Source: Clostridia bacterium
Lineage (GTDB): Bacteria > Bacillota > Clostridia > Christensenellales > CAG-138
Reading direction: 5' to 3'
DNA: 42,525 nt
Assembly: GCA_030533005.1 (NCBI GenBank)
Contig: JAUNJX010000016.1
Location: 1-42,525, forward strand
Positions 1-7,183 of this stretch are shown here, piece after piece. Positions within the stretch are counted from its first letter, which is position 1. Each line of letters starts with the position of its first letter. Both the position numbers and the translations under genes were made by a program. The notes under the pieces were generated by a model, which was given only the letters and a program-made list of their open reading frames with translations, was not told the DNA's origin and made no database searches.

Positions 1-110
1 GCGAATTGCGCCGCCCGAAGGGCAAGCAAGTATGCCGATGTGAGCCGGAGGAATCTCCTCGTCTCCACTGTATAAGAATGTTGATATTGATCGAATACTG
101 GCGCTCTTTC
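1..110 (+). other. possible structured leader RNA, truncated at left edge
   Basis: This non-coding stretch precedes azlC and contains short complementary runs, for example GAGGA-ATC-TCCTC around 52-64. Parts (GTCTCCACTGT near 65-75 and CGAATACTGGC near 94-104) loosely recall the ACTGT segment and B12 box of cobalamin riboswitches, but the match is incomplete and the 5' part lies outside the window. It may equally be the tail of an upstream transcript. Low confidence. Confidence 0.2.
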
Positions 111-137
111 TTTAATATCGAAAGTGCAAAGCATGTA

Positions 138-146
138 TGCTATACT
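138..146 (+). promoter_or_regulatory. extended -10 promoter upstream of azlC
   Basis: TGCTATACT is a good extended -10 element (TGn plus TATACT). No convincing -35 hexamer lies 17 bases upstream, which is usual for extended -10 promoters. The predicted start is near 153, giving a leader of about 70 bases before the azlC start codon. Confidence 0.4.
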
Positions 147-222
147 GTAAATTAGGTATTTTATGAGAGCATTGCGCAAAATTTGCCGCTCCACAGATTA
201 GGACAAGGACGGAACGCCGATT

Positions 223-924
223 TTGAAAAAGACCTTTATCTATGCGCTTCGGCACAGCCTGCCGATTTTCATCAGCTTCATTCCGGTCGGGATTGCCTAC
301 GGTGTGCTCATGCAAAATGCCGGTTATGATTTTATTTGGACCGGCGCGTGCAGTATCTTCGTTTTGGCGGGCTCTTTGCAATTCCTTATGATCACATTTT
401 TCGCGGGTGGCGTTTCATTGATAACGGTTGCCGTGATGGCGCTGCTGCTCAACAGCCGCCACATCTTCTACGGCCTCTCGTTCATTGAAAAGTTCCGCAG
501 CTTTGGCGCATGGCGCTTCTTTCTCATCTACAGCCTGACCGATGAAAACTATTCCCTGCACTGCGCGTACAAGCATGAAGATGGAATAAATGAAAAATAT
601 GCTTATGTTTTCTCTGCGGCTCTGACCGTTTTTTACTGGATTGCCTTGAGTATGCTCGGCGCGCTTATCGGCTCGTTCATTCCCTTCGATATCGCGGGCA
701 TAGATTTTGCGCTTACCGCGCTTTTTATCGTCATACTGCTCGATCAAATGAAAGGCGCGCCCAACCGCCTGCCCGCCGTGATCGCCTTTGCTTCCAGCGT
801 CGTCTGCATCCTTATTTTCGGCGCGGATAGCTTTATCCTTCCGTCGCTCATCATCACGGTCGCTTTGCTTACCCTTTTAAGAAGCCGCATCGAGGCTCCC
901 CGCCAAGAACAGGAGGATAGTTAA
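223..924 (+). CDS. azlC: AzlC family branched-chain amino acid exporter, large subunit
   Basis: A 233-residue integral membrane protein of the AzlC family, which pairs with AzlD to export branched-chain amino acids and toxic analogues such as azaleucine. The family hallmark NSRHIFYGLSF lies near residues 77-87, after an N-terminal PIFISFIPVGIAYG segment. Several hydrophobic helices fill the rest, and the charged C-terminal tail (RSRIEAPRQEQEDS) is probably cytoplasmic. The start is TTG at 223; a purine-rich AAGGACGG lies upstream at slightly long spacing, and no better in-frame start exists before the conserved region. Its TAA overlaps the azlD ATG by one base, so the two are translationally coupled. 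Substrate is inferred from the family only. Confidence 0.9.
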   Translation: MKKTFIYALRHSLPIFISFIPVGIAYGVLMQNAGYDFIWTGACSIFVLAGSLQFLMITFFAGGVSLITVAVMALLLNSRHIFYGLSFIEKFRSFGAWRFFLIYSLTDENYSLHCAYKHEDGINEKYAYVFSAALTVFYWIALSMLGALIGSFIPFDIAGIDFALTALFIVILLDQMKGAPNRLPAVIAFASSVVCILIFGADSFILPSLIITVALLTLLRSRIEAPRQEQEDS

Positions 925-1253
925 TGGTAATTTCCACTGCGCAATCCATTCTCATTATCGCCGTATGCGCCGCATGCACCCTAGCGGAGCGCGCCTTGCC
1001 CTTCGTCGTTTTTCGCGGACGTGAGGTTCCGCAGCTTGTCAGATATCTCGGGAAGGTTCTCCCCATGGCCATCATGGCGACGCTCGTTGTGTATTGTCTT
1101 CGAGATATCAGCTTTGCGTCCGCGCCTTCCTTTGCACCGCGTCTTATCGCCGTAGGCGTCACCGCTGCGCTGCATCTTTGGCGCCGCAACACGCTGTTGA
1201 GCATCTTTGGCGGAACCGCAGCCTATATGCTCCTTGTGCAGCTTGTGTTCTAA
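924..1253 (+). CDS. azlD: AzlD family branched-chain amino acid exporter, small subunit
   Basis: A 109-residue membrane protein with three to four hydrophobic helices, the usual length for AzlD. The motif ERALPFVVFRGREVP near residues 22-36 is characteristic: a loop after the first helix that contacts AzlC in the family model. The ribosome site AGGAGG at 911-916 lies inside the end of azlC, and the ATG overlaps the azlC stop codon, so the two subunits should be made together. It ends 57 bases before the convergent response-regulator gene, and no clear terminator is visible between them. Confidence 0.9.
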   Translation: MVISTAQSILIIAVCAACTLAERALPFVVFRGREVPQLVRYLGKVLPMAIMATLVVYCLRDISFASAPSFAPRLIAVGVTAALHLWRRNTLLSIFGGTAAYMLLVQLVF

Positions 1254-1310
1254 GGCCCGACCCTTTCGTTCCAGTGGCGCTTTGCGCGGGAATGGTATAT
1301 TAAGTGCGCC

Positions 1311-2099
1311 TTAGTCGCCTATGGGGCGTACAAGCGGGGAAACGCTCATCTTTGCCCAGTCGTATTGGGACATATACTTTCCCGTGTAGCGATTGACCGC
1401 GGCGGGGTCGCCGTTTAGAAAATCATAGTAGTCGCAGTCCATCGCATCCGCACGCACGGCGTAAGCCTCGCCCTCTTGCAACAGCACATCCTGCGCACCG
1501 ATCTCAGCAAGCAAACGGGTTAGCTCTGCTATGGCGCTGCCAAAGCCGCTTCCCAGCGCTTCCCCAAGCACGGCCGTAACCTCCTCCACGCTGACCTTTG
1601 CGCCCTTACGGTCGATCAGATAAGCGAACAGCGCCTTGGCGCCGCCGTTTGCAAAGCGCAGCGGCGCGCCGTTAAAGAACACCTCAAAATTGCCGAAGCA
1701 CTGCACGTTTAGGCGCTGTGCCTGGGCTGCCTCTGCGGGGAGATTGCGCAGATGGTGAAGCTCCGCCAGCACCTTGGTGACGGTGGCGGGCTTCATCATA
1801 TAGCCGCTGGGCCGTATGGCGATGGCGTCCAGCGCGTAGCGGGAAAAGCCCGTCACAAAAATGATGTTGACGTTGGGGCAGAGATCCTTGACGTGCTTGG
1901 CAAGCTCCAGCCCGTTCATATTGGGCATTTCAATGTCCAAAAACGCCACATCCGGCACAAAATCGCCCGCTTGCAGGGTCGAAAGCAGTACATCCGTGCG
2001 CTCAAAGCGCATGATGTTCGCATCCGGCGCGGCTTCGGAAATGGCGCGCACCAGTATATTGAGGGCGGAGCGTTCGTCGTCTATAGCCAGTATGTTCAT
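1311..2099 (-). CDS. response regulator with SARP-like winged-helix output domain
   Basis: A 262-residue two-component regulator. The receiver domain covers about residues 1-120, with acidic D7-D8, phosphoacceptor D55 in FLDIEMP, the VTG switch threonine and the MKP lysine. After a short linker, residues 130-260 (LNVQCFGNFEVFFNG onward) resemble the OmpR-like DNA-binding part of SARP/BTAD activators; a full BTAD repeat region is absent. The start is ATG at 2099 with GGAGG just upstream; a longer frame reaching 2180 runs back into the kinase gene and has no better start. The ATG overlaps the kinase stop (ATGA), so this is the cognate regulator of the kinase. Targets are unknown. Confidence 0.88.
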   Translation of the reverse strand: MNILAIDDERSALNILVRAISEAAPDANIMRFERTDVLLSTLQAGDFVPDVAFLDIEMPNMNGLELAKHVKDLCPNVNIIFVTGFSRYALDAIAIRPSGYMMKPATVTKVLAELHHLRNLPAEAAQAQRLNVQCFGNFEVFFNGAPLRFANGGAKALFAYLIDRKGAKVSVEEVTAVLGEALGSGFGSAIAELTRLLAEIGAQDVLLQEGEAYAVRADAMDCDYYDFLNGDPAAVNRYTGKYMSQYDWAKMSVSPLVRPIGD

Positions 2100-3406
2100 G
2101 CTGTAGCCTCCTTCGGTAGTTTGATTTTTACGCAGGTGCCCTTGCCGGGCGTGCTTTCTATCAACAGCTCGCCGCCGCACATGCTTTGAAGCCGGCCGCG
2201 CACATTGCTGATGCCGATATGGGAGCGTCCGTCGTTTTTCACGGCCTCGGTATCAAAGCCTACGCCGTCGTCCGTAACGCTGATATAGAAGGCGCTTTCA
2301 TCCTCCCAGGAAGCAATGGCCACGGTGCCGCCCTCCACCTTGGACATCACGCCGTAGCGCACGGCGTTTTCCGTCAGCGGCTGCAGCGTAAGCGTGGGAA
2401 GGGTAAAATCCGTGGTCTGGATATCATAGGTCATGTTGAGGCGTTCGTTAAAACGAAGCTTTTCCAAATACAGATAGTTTTGCACATGCACAAGCTCCTG
2501 TGAAAAGGGGATGGGAGCAGCGGCATTGATGGAATCAAGGTTGCTGCGCAAAAATTCCGAAAAATGCGCGGTGGCCTCCTCCGCCTCGGGCGCCTTGCCG
2601 TGGCAAAGATCCTGCACGACGCAAAGGGCGTTGTATAGAAAATGCGGCTGGATCTGGCTAAGCATGATAGCGATGCGGTTGTTGGTCAGCTCGTTTTCCA
2701 GACGCAGTGCGGAAAGGCGCTGCGCCTGTATCTGCTCCTGCTGGACATTGATGTAGACCATCAGCAGGGACAATGCCGCAAACGGCCAGATCAGCGAAAG
2801 GCCGTAGCCGTAGATGGAGAGCTGCAGCAACGTGCCTATAAAGGGAAGGATCATAAAGCCCGCAATATAGCCGCAGCGGCGCCTTCGCACCTTATCCTTG
2901 GCGGTAAAGCAGGCGCGAAGGGCGATAAGAAGGGCAACGCCCAGATACACATAATAGATCGCGGAATGAAAATCGAAATACACGCCGCGCTGATAAAGAT
3001 TATCGGCGTCGACGGAATAGACCCAGCCCGTCCAAAGATTGACGAGCAGCAAAAGAAGCGCTACGGCCATGGGGATATGGTAAAGAGGCATGCGCCGCCA
3101 CAGCTGTTCCTTCGTACGCCCCGTCCAGTATCCTGTATAAACGAGGAACAGAAAGCAGAAGGGCGCTTGCAGCACATAATAGCCTAAATTGATCAGAATA
3201 TTGACGGAGCGCACATAGGGCGCAGTGGAACCGTTGATGACCCAAAAGGAGATATCGAACAGCAGTATGGCGCCCGTAAGCAGCAGCATGCCGTTAAAAA
3301 GGCGCTGGCTTAGATCCCGCGCGGCTTCCCTGCGGCCACCGAAAAAAATGATGGCAACGATAACGACGCCGATCAGATCGATGACAACATTGTAATTTGT
3401 AAGCAT
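2096..3406 (-). CDS. LytS-type multi-pass membrane sensor histidine kinase
   Basis: A 436-residue sensor kinase. About seven hydrophobic helices fill residues 5-220, with no large extracellular domain, so the signal is probably sensed in or near the membrane. A short coiled-coil stretch (QQEQIQAQRLSALRLENEL) leads to the His_kinase box SQIQPHFLYNAL, whose phosphorylated residue is H255. A HATPase domain follows, with N-box TENAVRYGV and G-boxes DDGVGF and GISNVRGRL. This H-box is typical of the LytS/YehU class, which usually pairs with LytTR regulators; here the partner (ATGA overlap) carries a SARP-like output instead. The stimulus cannot be read from the sequence. Confidence 0.9.
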   Translation of the reverse strand: MLTNYNVVIDLIGVVIVAIIFFGGRREAARDLSQRLFNGMLLLTGAILLFDISFWVINGSTAPYVRSVNILINLGYYVLQAPFCFLFLVYTGYWTGRTKEQLWRRMPLYHIPMAVALLLLLVNLWTGWVYSVDADNLYQRGVYFDFHSAIYYVYLGVALLIALRACFTAKDKVRRRRCGYIAGFMILPFIGTLLQLSIYGYGLSLIWPFAALSLLMVYINVQQEQIQAQRLSALRLENELTNNRIAIMLSQIQPHFLYNALCVVQDLCHGKAPEAEEATAHFSEFLRSNLDSINAAAPIPFSQELVHVQNYLYLEKLRFNERLNMTYDIQTTDFTLPTLTLQPLTENAVRYGVMSKVEGGTVAIASWEDESAFYISVTDDGVGFDTEAVKNDGRSHIGISNVRGRLQSMCGGELLIESTPGKGTCVKIKLPKEATA

Positions 3407-3435
3407 AACACGCCCTACCTGCTATATATGCGTAT

Positions 3436-3444
3436 ATTCTACCA
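3436..3444 (-). promoter_or_regulatory. extended -10 promoter for the kinase/regulator operon
   Basis: On the reverse strand TGGTAGAAT lies about 30 bases before the kinase ATG. It is an extended -10 element with a weak -35 region. Confidence 0.4.
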
Positions 3445-3575
3445 TAAAGGCCGTGTGCTTTACTACCTTGTTATGCAAAAAATCTCATGATTCAATTCAA
3501 TAAACGTCATTTTCTATTAGAAAAAAAACCTTTCACATTAGAAACGCCCGTTTTATATGTGTACATAGAGACGCC

Positions 3576-4265
3576 TCAATCCGTATTTTGCCGCAGGCTC
3601 TCTAATATTTTGCTTTTGAATTGCTTGCGCCCGGTGACGTTGAGCTTAGCGTAGCAGGCCGTGGCGTGCTTTTTGACGGTAGACTCGCTGATATAGAGCC
3701 GTTGGGCGATCTCGGCATTGGAAAAGCCAAAGCAGAGCAGCACGCCCACGTCGCTTTCGCGCACGGACAGGCCAAGCCCGCGCAGGATATCCCGCAGCGC
3801 GTCCGCGTCGGCGGGGCGAATGGGACGCGTGGTTTTCTCCGCCTCCGGCTCGTCAGCCGCGCCCGCTTTCACCAGCACATACAGCAAAAACCCGTAAAAG
3901 ATGGGGCGCAGGCTCATGGCGAGGACGTAAGGATCAAAAGCCCGGCTTTTTGAAAGCGCGGAAAAGAAGAAAAGGAACGCGGAAAGGTAGCCCGCGATCA
4001 TGGCGTTGTAGGCAACGCGGCCGCGAAGGGCTTGCAGGGAAACGCCCTTTCGCCAGCCCGCGGCAGACAAAAGCAGCGTGCCGCACAAAACCGCGGCAGC
4101 CATCTTTCCATCAAAAAGGAAAGTAAAATCAAAACGCGCCAGCCGCAAAAACACCAGCACATAAACGCACAGCGCAACGCCCGTGTACAACGTTTCCCTG
4201 CCCGCGCCTTGCGGCACGGGCAGGAAACGGCGCTGGCTTCTCTTTTCCGGTTCCGGCTTTTGCAT
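3576..4265 (-). CDS. membrane-bound LuxR-type transcriptional regulator
   Basis: A 229-residue protein with four predicted membrane helices (about residues 28-47, 52-72, 85-103 and 113-137), followed by a cytoplasmic linker and a C-terminal LuxR/GerE helix-turn-helix (about 163-225). The HTH reads LSVRESDVGVLL, then FSNAEIAQRLYISESTVKKH, which is canonical. No receiver or ligand domain is present, so regulation probably comes through the membrane part. The gene starts four bases after the stop of a small MotA-like protein, so the two are translationally coupled and likely work together. Membrane-tethered LuxR regulators are known, but this pairing is unfamiliar to me. DNA targets are unknown. 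Confidence 0.8.
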   Translation of the reverse strand: MQKPEPEKRSQRRFLPVPQGAGRETLYTGVALCVYVLVFLRLARFDFTFLFDGKMAAAVLCGTLLLSAAGWRKGVSLQALRGRVAYNAMIAGYLSAFLFFFSALSKSRAFDPYVLAMSLRPIFYGFLLYVLVKAGAADEPEAEKTTRPIRPADADALRDILRGLGLSVRESDVGVLLCFGFSNAEIAQRLYISESTVKKHATACYAKLNVTGRKQFKSKILESLRQNTD

Positions 4266-4269
4266 AACC

Positions 4270-4647
4270 CTATGCTTCCGACGCCAGCAGCTTCTTTTCG
4301 ATCACGGCCTGCACAGGTAAAAGCAGGATGCAGGCGGCGCAGGCATAAAGCGGCGTAAGGATCGCTACGGCAAGATTGGGGCCGAGGGTTGTAAGCGAGG
4401 TGGTGTTCATCAATATGATGATGAAGGTGGCAAGCGTCCAGAACAGGCCGCTGTAAAGCAGGAGCGTGCGGCAAAGCTTCAACGCGGTGACGGCCTGCTT
4501 CATTTCCAGCGCGCTGCTTTGCCGATTGCGGGAGAATGCGATGGAAAAAGCATGGCACATATCCTTAAGGGAACCTGCAAGCGCGAGGATGGGAAGCGTC
4601 AGCACGAGGAGCAAGGCAAAGGATGCCGCATCAAAAAAGGCAAACAT
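4270..4647 (-). CDS. short MotA/TolQ-like membrane protein
   Basis: A 125-residue protein with three hydrophobic segments (about 8-28, 58-80 and 91-112). The stretch LGPNLAVAILTPLYACAACILLLPV strongly recalls the last helix of MotA/ExbB/TolQ proton-channel proteins (MGPGMAVALLTTLYG in MotA), and the preceding ALKLCRTLLLYSGLFWTLATFIIIL matches their penultimate helix. It is far shorter than MotA (about 250-290 residues): the large cytoplasmic domain that contacts the flagellar switch is missing, and no MotB partner is adjacent. The ribosome site GGGAGG lies 10 bases before ATG at 4647. Downstream, a membrane LuxR regulator follows after four bases. Function unknown; homology inferred from one segment. 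Confidence 0.6.
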   Translation of the reverse strand: MFAFFDAASFALLLVLTLPILALAGSLKDMCHAFSIAFSRNRQSSALEMKQAVTALKLCRTLLLYSGLFWTLATFIIILMNTTSLTTLGPNLAVAILTPLYACAACILLLPVQAVIEKKLLASEA

Positions 4648-4693
4648 AAAGTATGTCCTCCCAATCGAATCAAAATCTTGTGATCACGGTCAA

Positions 4694-4722
4694 ATTATAG
4701 TGGTATTTGGCGATATTGGCAA
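4694..4722 (-). promoter_or_regulatory. sigma-A-type promoter for the MotA-like/LuxR operon
   Basis: On the reverse strand TTGCCA (4717-4722) is separated by 17 bases from a perfect TATAAT (4694-4699). Predicted start near 4687, about 40 bases before the MotA-like ATG. Confidence 0.65.
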
Positions 4723-4770
4723 TGCTACCCGGGTGGAAAAAACGGTACACCTTATATTTTTCGCCATTGG

Positions 4771-4799
4771 TTGACGCTGAACGTCGATTGTGGTACAGT
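4771..4799 (+). promoter_or_regulatory. promoter of the Crp/Fnr regulator gene
   Basis: TTGACG (4771-4776), a 17-base spacer and TACAGT (4794-4799), with TGG making an extended -10. The predicted start, about 4806, falls inside the palindrome at 4802-4823. Confidence 0.7.
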
Positions 4800-4801
4800 G
4801 T

Positions 4802-4823
4802 GATTGTCTCAAATGAGACAATC
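4802..4823 (+). promoter_or_regulatory. 22-bp palindromic operator (candidate Crp/Fnr-family site)
   Basis: GATTGTCTCA-AA-TGAGACAATC is a perfect inverted repeat with 10-base arms and a 2-base centre. Its size and symmetry suit a Crp/Fnr dimer. It sits over the predicted transcription start of the adjacent regulator gene, so binding would block transcription and give negative autoregulation. Confidence 0.65.
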
Positions 4824-4848
4824 CAAAAGAATGCTTACGGAGGCGCAC

Positions 4849-5487
4849 ATGCAGCGGCAGATCAGCGCGTTTTTACAAACCTTGCCCTTGTTCGCGGGCG
4901 TGCCGGCGTCGGTGACCGACGCGATTCCCGAAATGACGGGCTTTTGCATGCGCGAATTCCCCGCGGAGACCTATGTGACGCAAAGCGGGGATACGGCGCG
5001 GCAGCTCGGCATTCTCATGGCGGGCACGGCGGAGGTGGAAAAGAACGTCCAAAGCGGCTCCATGCTCATGAACGTGCTGCAAAAGGGCGATCTGACGGGT
5101 GCTGCCACCCTTTTTACGGCAAACGCGGCGGCTGTCAACGCCCTTTATACGCGCACGGGCTGCACGCTGCTGTTTTTTTCCGAGATGCTGTTCACCTCTC
5201 TCATGCGGGAAAACTGGGCTTTGGCCGAAAACTACATGCGCTATCTTACCGGGCGCGTCCACTTCTTGACCCGGCGCATCGAGAGCATTTCCTCGCCCAG
5301 CGCGTCGGATAAGCTCTATGCGCATGTGCGCCAGAACGCGATCGGGGGGGTGTTCCGCCCGCAGCGCTCCATGTCGGCGCTGGCGACGACGCTTTCCTTA
5401 AGCCGCGCGTCCCTCTACCGCGCCATCGACGAATTGCAGGCGGCGGGGCTGATCCAATGTGAAAACAAAACCATACGAATTTTATAG
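4849..5487 (+). CDS. Crp/Fnr family transcriptional regulator
   Basis: A 212-residue regulator with an N-terminal cyclic-nucleotide-binding-like beta barrel (about 10-130), a dimerisation helix (about 130-160) and a C-terminal winged HTH (about 165-212), including LATTLSLSRASLYRAIDELQAAGLI. No cysteine cluster typical of Fnr is seen, and the cAMP pocket residues are not recognisable, so the effector is unknown. ATG at 4849 is chosen because GGAGG lies five bases upstream; the frame extends to a TTG at 4804, but that lies inside the operator palindrome and lacks a ribosome site. It stands directly ahead of the ABC importer genes (12-base gap) and very probably controls them as well as itself. 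Confidence 0.88.
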   Translation: MQRQISAFLQTLPLFAGVPASVTDAIPEMTGFCMREFPAETYVTQSGDTARQLGILMAGTAEVEKNVQSGSMLMNVLQKGDLTGAATLFTANAAAVNALYTRTGCTLLFFSEMLFTSLMRENWALAENYMRYLTGRVHFLTRRIESISSPSASDKLYAHVRQNAIGGVFRPQRSMSALATTLSLSRASLYRAIDELQAAGLIQCENKTIRIL

Positions 5488-5499
5488 GAGGCTTTTATC

Positions 5500-6450
5500 A
5501 TGAAAAAAATCTTTGCCATACTCTTAGTTATGTCGCTGCTTCTAGGCGCGCTCTCCGGCTGCGCCCAAACGCCCCAAACGCCCCAAGCGCCTCTCAACGT
5601 CGCCACGCTCAAGGGTCCTACGGGCATGGGTATGACGCAGATGATGCAGGACGACGGCACAAAATACAGCTTCACCCTCTCCTCCGCCCCCGACGAGGTA
5701 ACCGCCATGGTGATCTCCAAGCAGGTGGACATCGCCGCCGTGCCCGTCAATCTGGCCGCCGTGCTCTATAATAAGCTGGAAGGGGATGTGCGCATCATTG
5801 CCGCCTCCACGCTGGGCGTGCTGTATGTATTGGAAAACGGGGAGAGCGTGCAAAGCTTCTCCGACCTTGCGGGCAAGACGCTTTACGCCACGGGTCAAGC
5901 CTCCACGCCGGAATACATCCTGCAATACCTGCTGGAGCAAAACGGCATAGCTGACAGCGTGCAGGTGGAATATAAGGCCGAGCACAGCGAGCTTACGGCG
6001 CTCATGGCTTCGGGCGAGGCGACGCTTGGCATGCTGCCCGAGCCCAATGTGACGGCGGCCATGGCGAAAAACGCCGATCTGCGCATCGCGCTTGACCTCA
6101 CGGAAGAATGGAACAAGGCGACGCAGGCGGACATGGTGCAAAGCGCCATCATCTGCCGCGCGTCCTACTATGACGCGCATAAGCAGGAGGTCGAAGCGTT
6201 TTTGAAGGATTACGCGGCCTCCGTAAGCTTCGTGAACAGCAGCGTCGCAGAGGCTGCGGCGCAGATGGAGACGCTTGGCATCGTGCCCGCCGCGGCGATC
6301 GGTGAAAAGGCCATCCCCAACTGCCATATCGTATGCTTGACCGGCGAGGATATGCACACTGCCGTATCCGCGATGCTAGACGTATTGCATACCGCCAACC
6401 CCAAGAGCGTAGGCGGCAAGCTCCCCGGCGAGGATCTCTATGCGGCCTAG
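5500..6450 (+). CDS. ABC transporter substrate-binding lipoprotein (NMT1/SsuA-like)
   Basis: A 316-residue secreted lipoprotein. A lipoprotein signal peptide ends in the lipobox LSGC (lipidated Cys21), followed by a QTPQTPQAP linker encoded by a 9-base tandem repeat. The mature part is a type 2 periplasmic-binding fold like the NMT1/THI5/SsuA/TauA group, which bind nitrate, sulfonates, taurine or thiamine precursors; the stretch about VDIAAVPVNLAAVLYNK and the GKTLYATGQASTPEYILQYLL segment are typical. AGGAGG precedes ATG. It overlaps the permease gene by 11 bases. The ligand cannot be assigned; an aromatic sulfonate or pyrimidine-type ligand is a guess from the family. Confidence 0.85.
   Translation: MKKIFAILLVMSLLLGALSGCAQTPQTPQAPLNVATLKGPTGMGMTQMMQDDGTKYSFTLSSAPDEVTAMVISKQVDIAAVPVNLAAVLYNKLEGDVRIIAASTLGVLYVLENGESVQSFSDLAGKTLYATGQASTPEYILQYLLEQNGIADSVQVEYKAEHSELTALMASGEATLGMLPEPNVTAAMAKNADLRIALDLTEEWNKATQADMVQSAIICRASYYDAHKQEVEAFLKDYAASVSFVNSSVAEAAAQMETLGIVPAAAIGEKAIPNCHIVCLTGEDMHTAVSAMLDVLHTANPKSVGGKLPGEDLYAA
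5564..5590 (+). repeat. 9-base tandem repeat (3 units) in the lipoprotein linker
   Basis: CCCAAACGC occurs twice followed by CCCAAGCGC, encoding the QTP-QTP-QAP linker just after the lipidated cysteine. Unit length is a multiple of three, so slippage would change linker length without shifting frame. Confidence 0.7.
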
Positions 6451-7183
6451 GCTTCAAAACCTTTCCCGCGCCCTGCTTGTGGGGGCATTCTGGATCGCGC
6501 TGTGGCAGCTTGCGGCCATGGCCGTGGGCAGCGCGCTGCTGCTGCCGGGGCCTTGGGATACGCTAAGGACGCTTGCAAGCCTTATGGGAACCGCCGCGTT
6601 CTGGAAAACCGTCGGCATGACGCTGCTGCGCGTGGGAACGGGATATATATTGGGCGCGGTGATCGGCACGACAGTCGGTGTGCTGACCGCCGCCTCCCCT
6701 TTTCTTCGCACGCTGCTCTCCCCCCTTCGCACCGTGGCAAAATCCACCCCCGTCACCTCCTTTATCATACTGGTGCTGCTGTGGTTAAGCGCCACGGTAA
6801 CGCCTGTGCTGATCGTGTTTATCATGGTAACGCCCATGTTTTGGGCGACGACCTATCAAGGCGTCGTCTCCGCCGACGCGCAGCTCTTGGAGATGGCGGC
6901 GGTATTTCATCTGGGGCGCAAAAAGACGCTGCGGCATGTGTATCTGCCCCATATCCTGCCCCAGTATATAGCAAGCAGCACGACCGCCCTAGGCTTCGCG
7001 TGGAAATCCGGCGTGGCGGCGGAGGTCATCGCAGCCCCCGCCTTTTCCATCGGGCGCAGCATCATAGAAAGCAAGCTGTATGTGGAAACGCCCATGCTTT
7101 TTGCGTGGACGATGGCTGTGATCCTGCTTTCGGTGGGCTTGGAAAAGCTGATCGTAGCACTGCTTCGGAGGGTCAAGGCATGA
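6440..7183 (+). CDS. ABC transporter permease (SsuC/TauC-like)
   Basis: A 247-residue inner-membrane permease of the binding-protein-dependent type, about the normal length for SsuC/TauC/ThiX. It has about six hydrophobic helices, and the EAA-like loop sits near residues 145-175 (AQLLEMAAVFHLGRKKTLRHVYLPHILPQ), where the ATPase docks. The start ATG at 6440 lies 11 bases inside the lipoprotein gene with GGCGAGGA upstream. Its stop overlaps the ATPase start (ATGA at 7180-7183). Together with the lipoprotein and ATPase it forms a complete importer. Confidence 0.88.
   Translation: MRPRLQNLSRALLVGAFWIALWQLAAMAVGSALLLPGPWDTLRTLASLMGTAAFWKTVGMTLLRVGTGYILGAVIGTTVGVLTAASPFLRTLLSPLRTVAKSTPVTSFIILVLLWLSATVTPVLIVFIMVTPMFWATTYQGVVSADAQLLEMAAVFHLGRKKTLRHVYLPHILPQYIASSTTALGFAWKSGVAAEVIAAPAFSIGRSIIESKLYVETPMLFAWTMAVILLSVGLEKLIVALLRRVKA

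Noticed and set aside
1254..1310. Terminator between azlD and the response regulator
   Set aside because: Only a 4-base GCGC pairing is present and no T-run on either strand.
3521..3545. Terminator after the LuxR gene (T8 run on the reverse strand)
   Set aside because: The stem before the T-run is only about four A-T-rich pairs, too weak to call.
4270..4647. True flagellar stator MotA
   Set aside because: It is less than half the normal length, lacks the cytoplasmic torque domain and has no MotB neighbour.
4804..4848. Longer Crp/Fnr protein starting at TTG 4804
   Set aside because: The TTG lies within the operator palindrome and at the predicted transcription start with no ribosome site; ATG 4849 has GGAGG.
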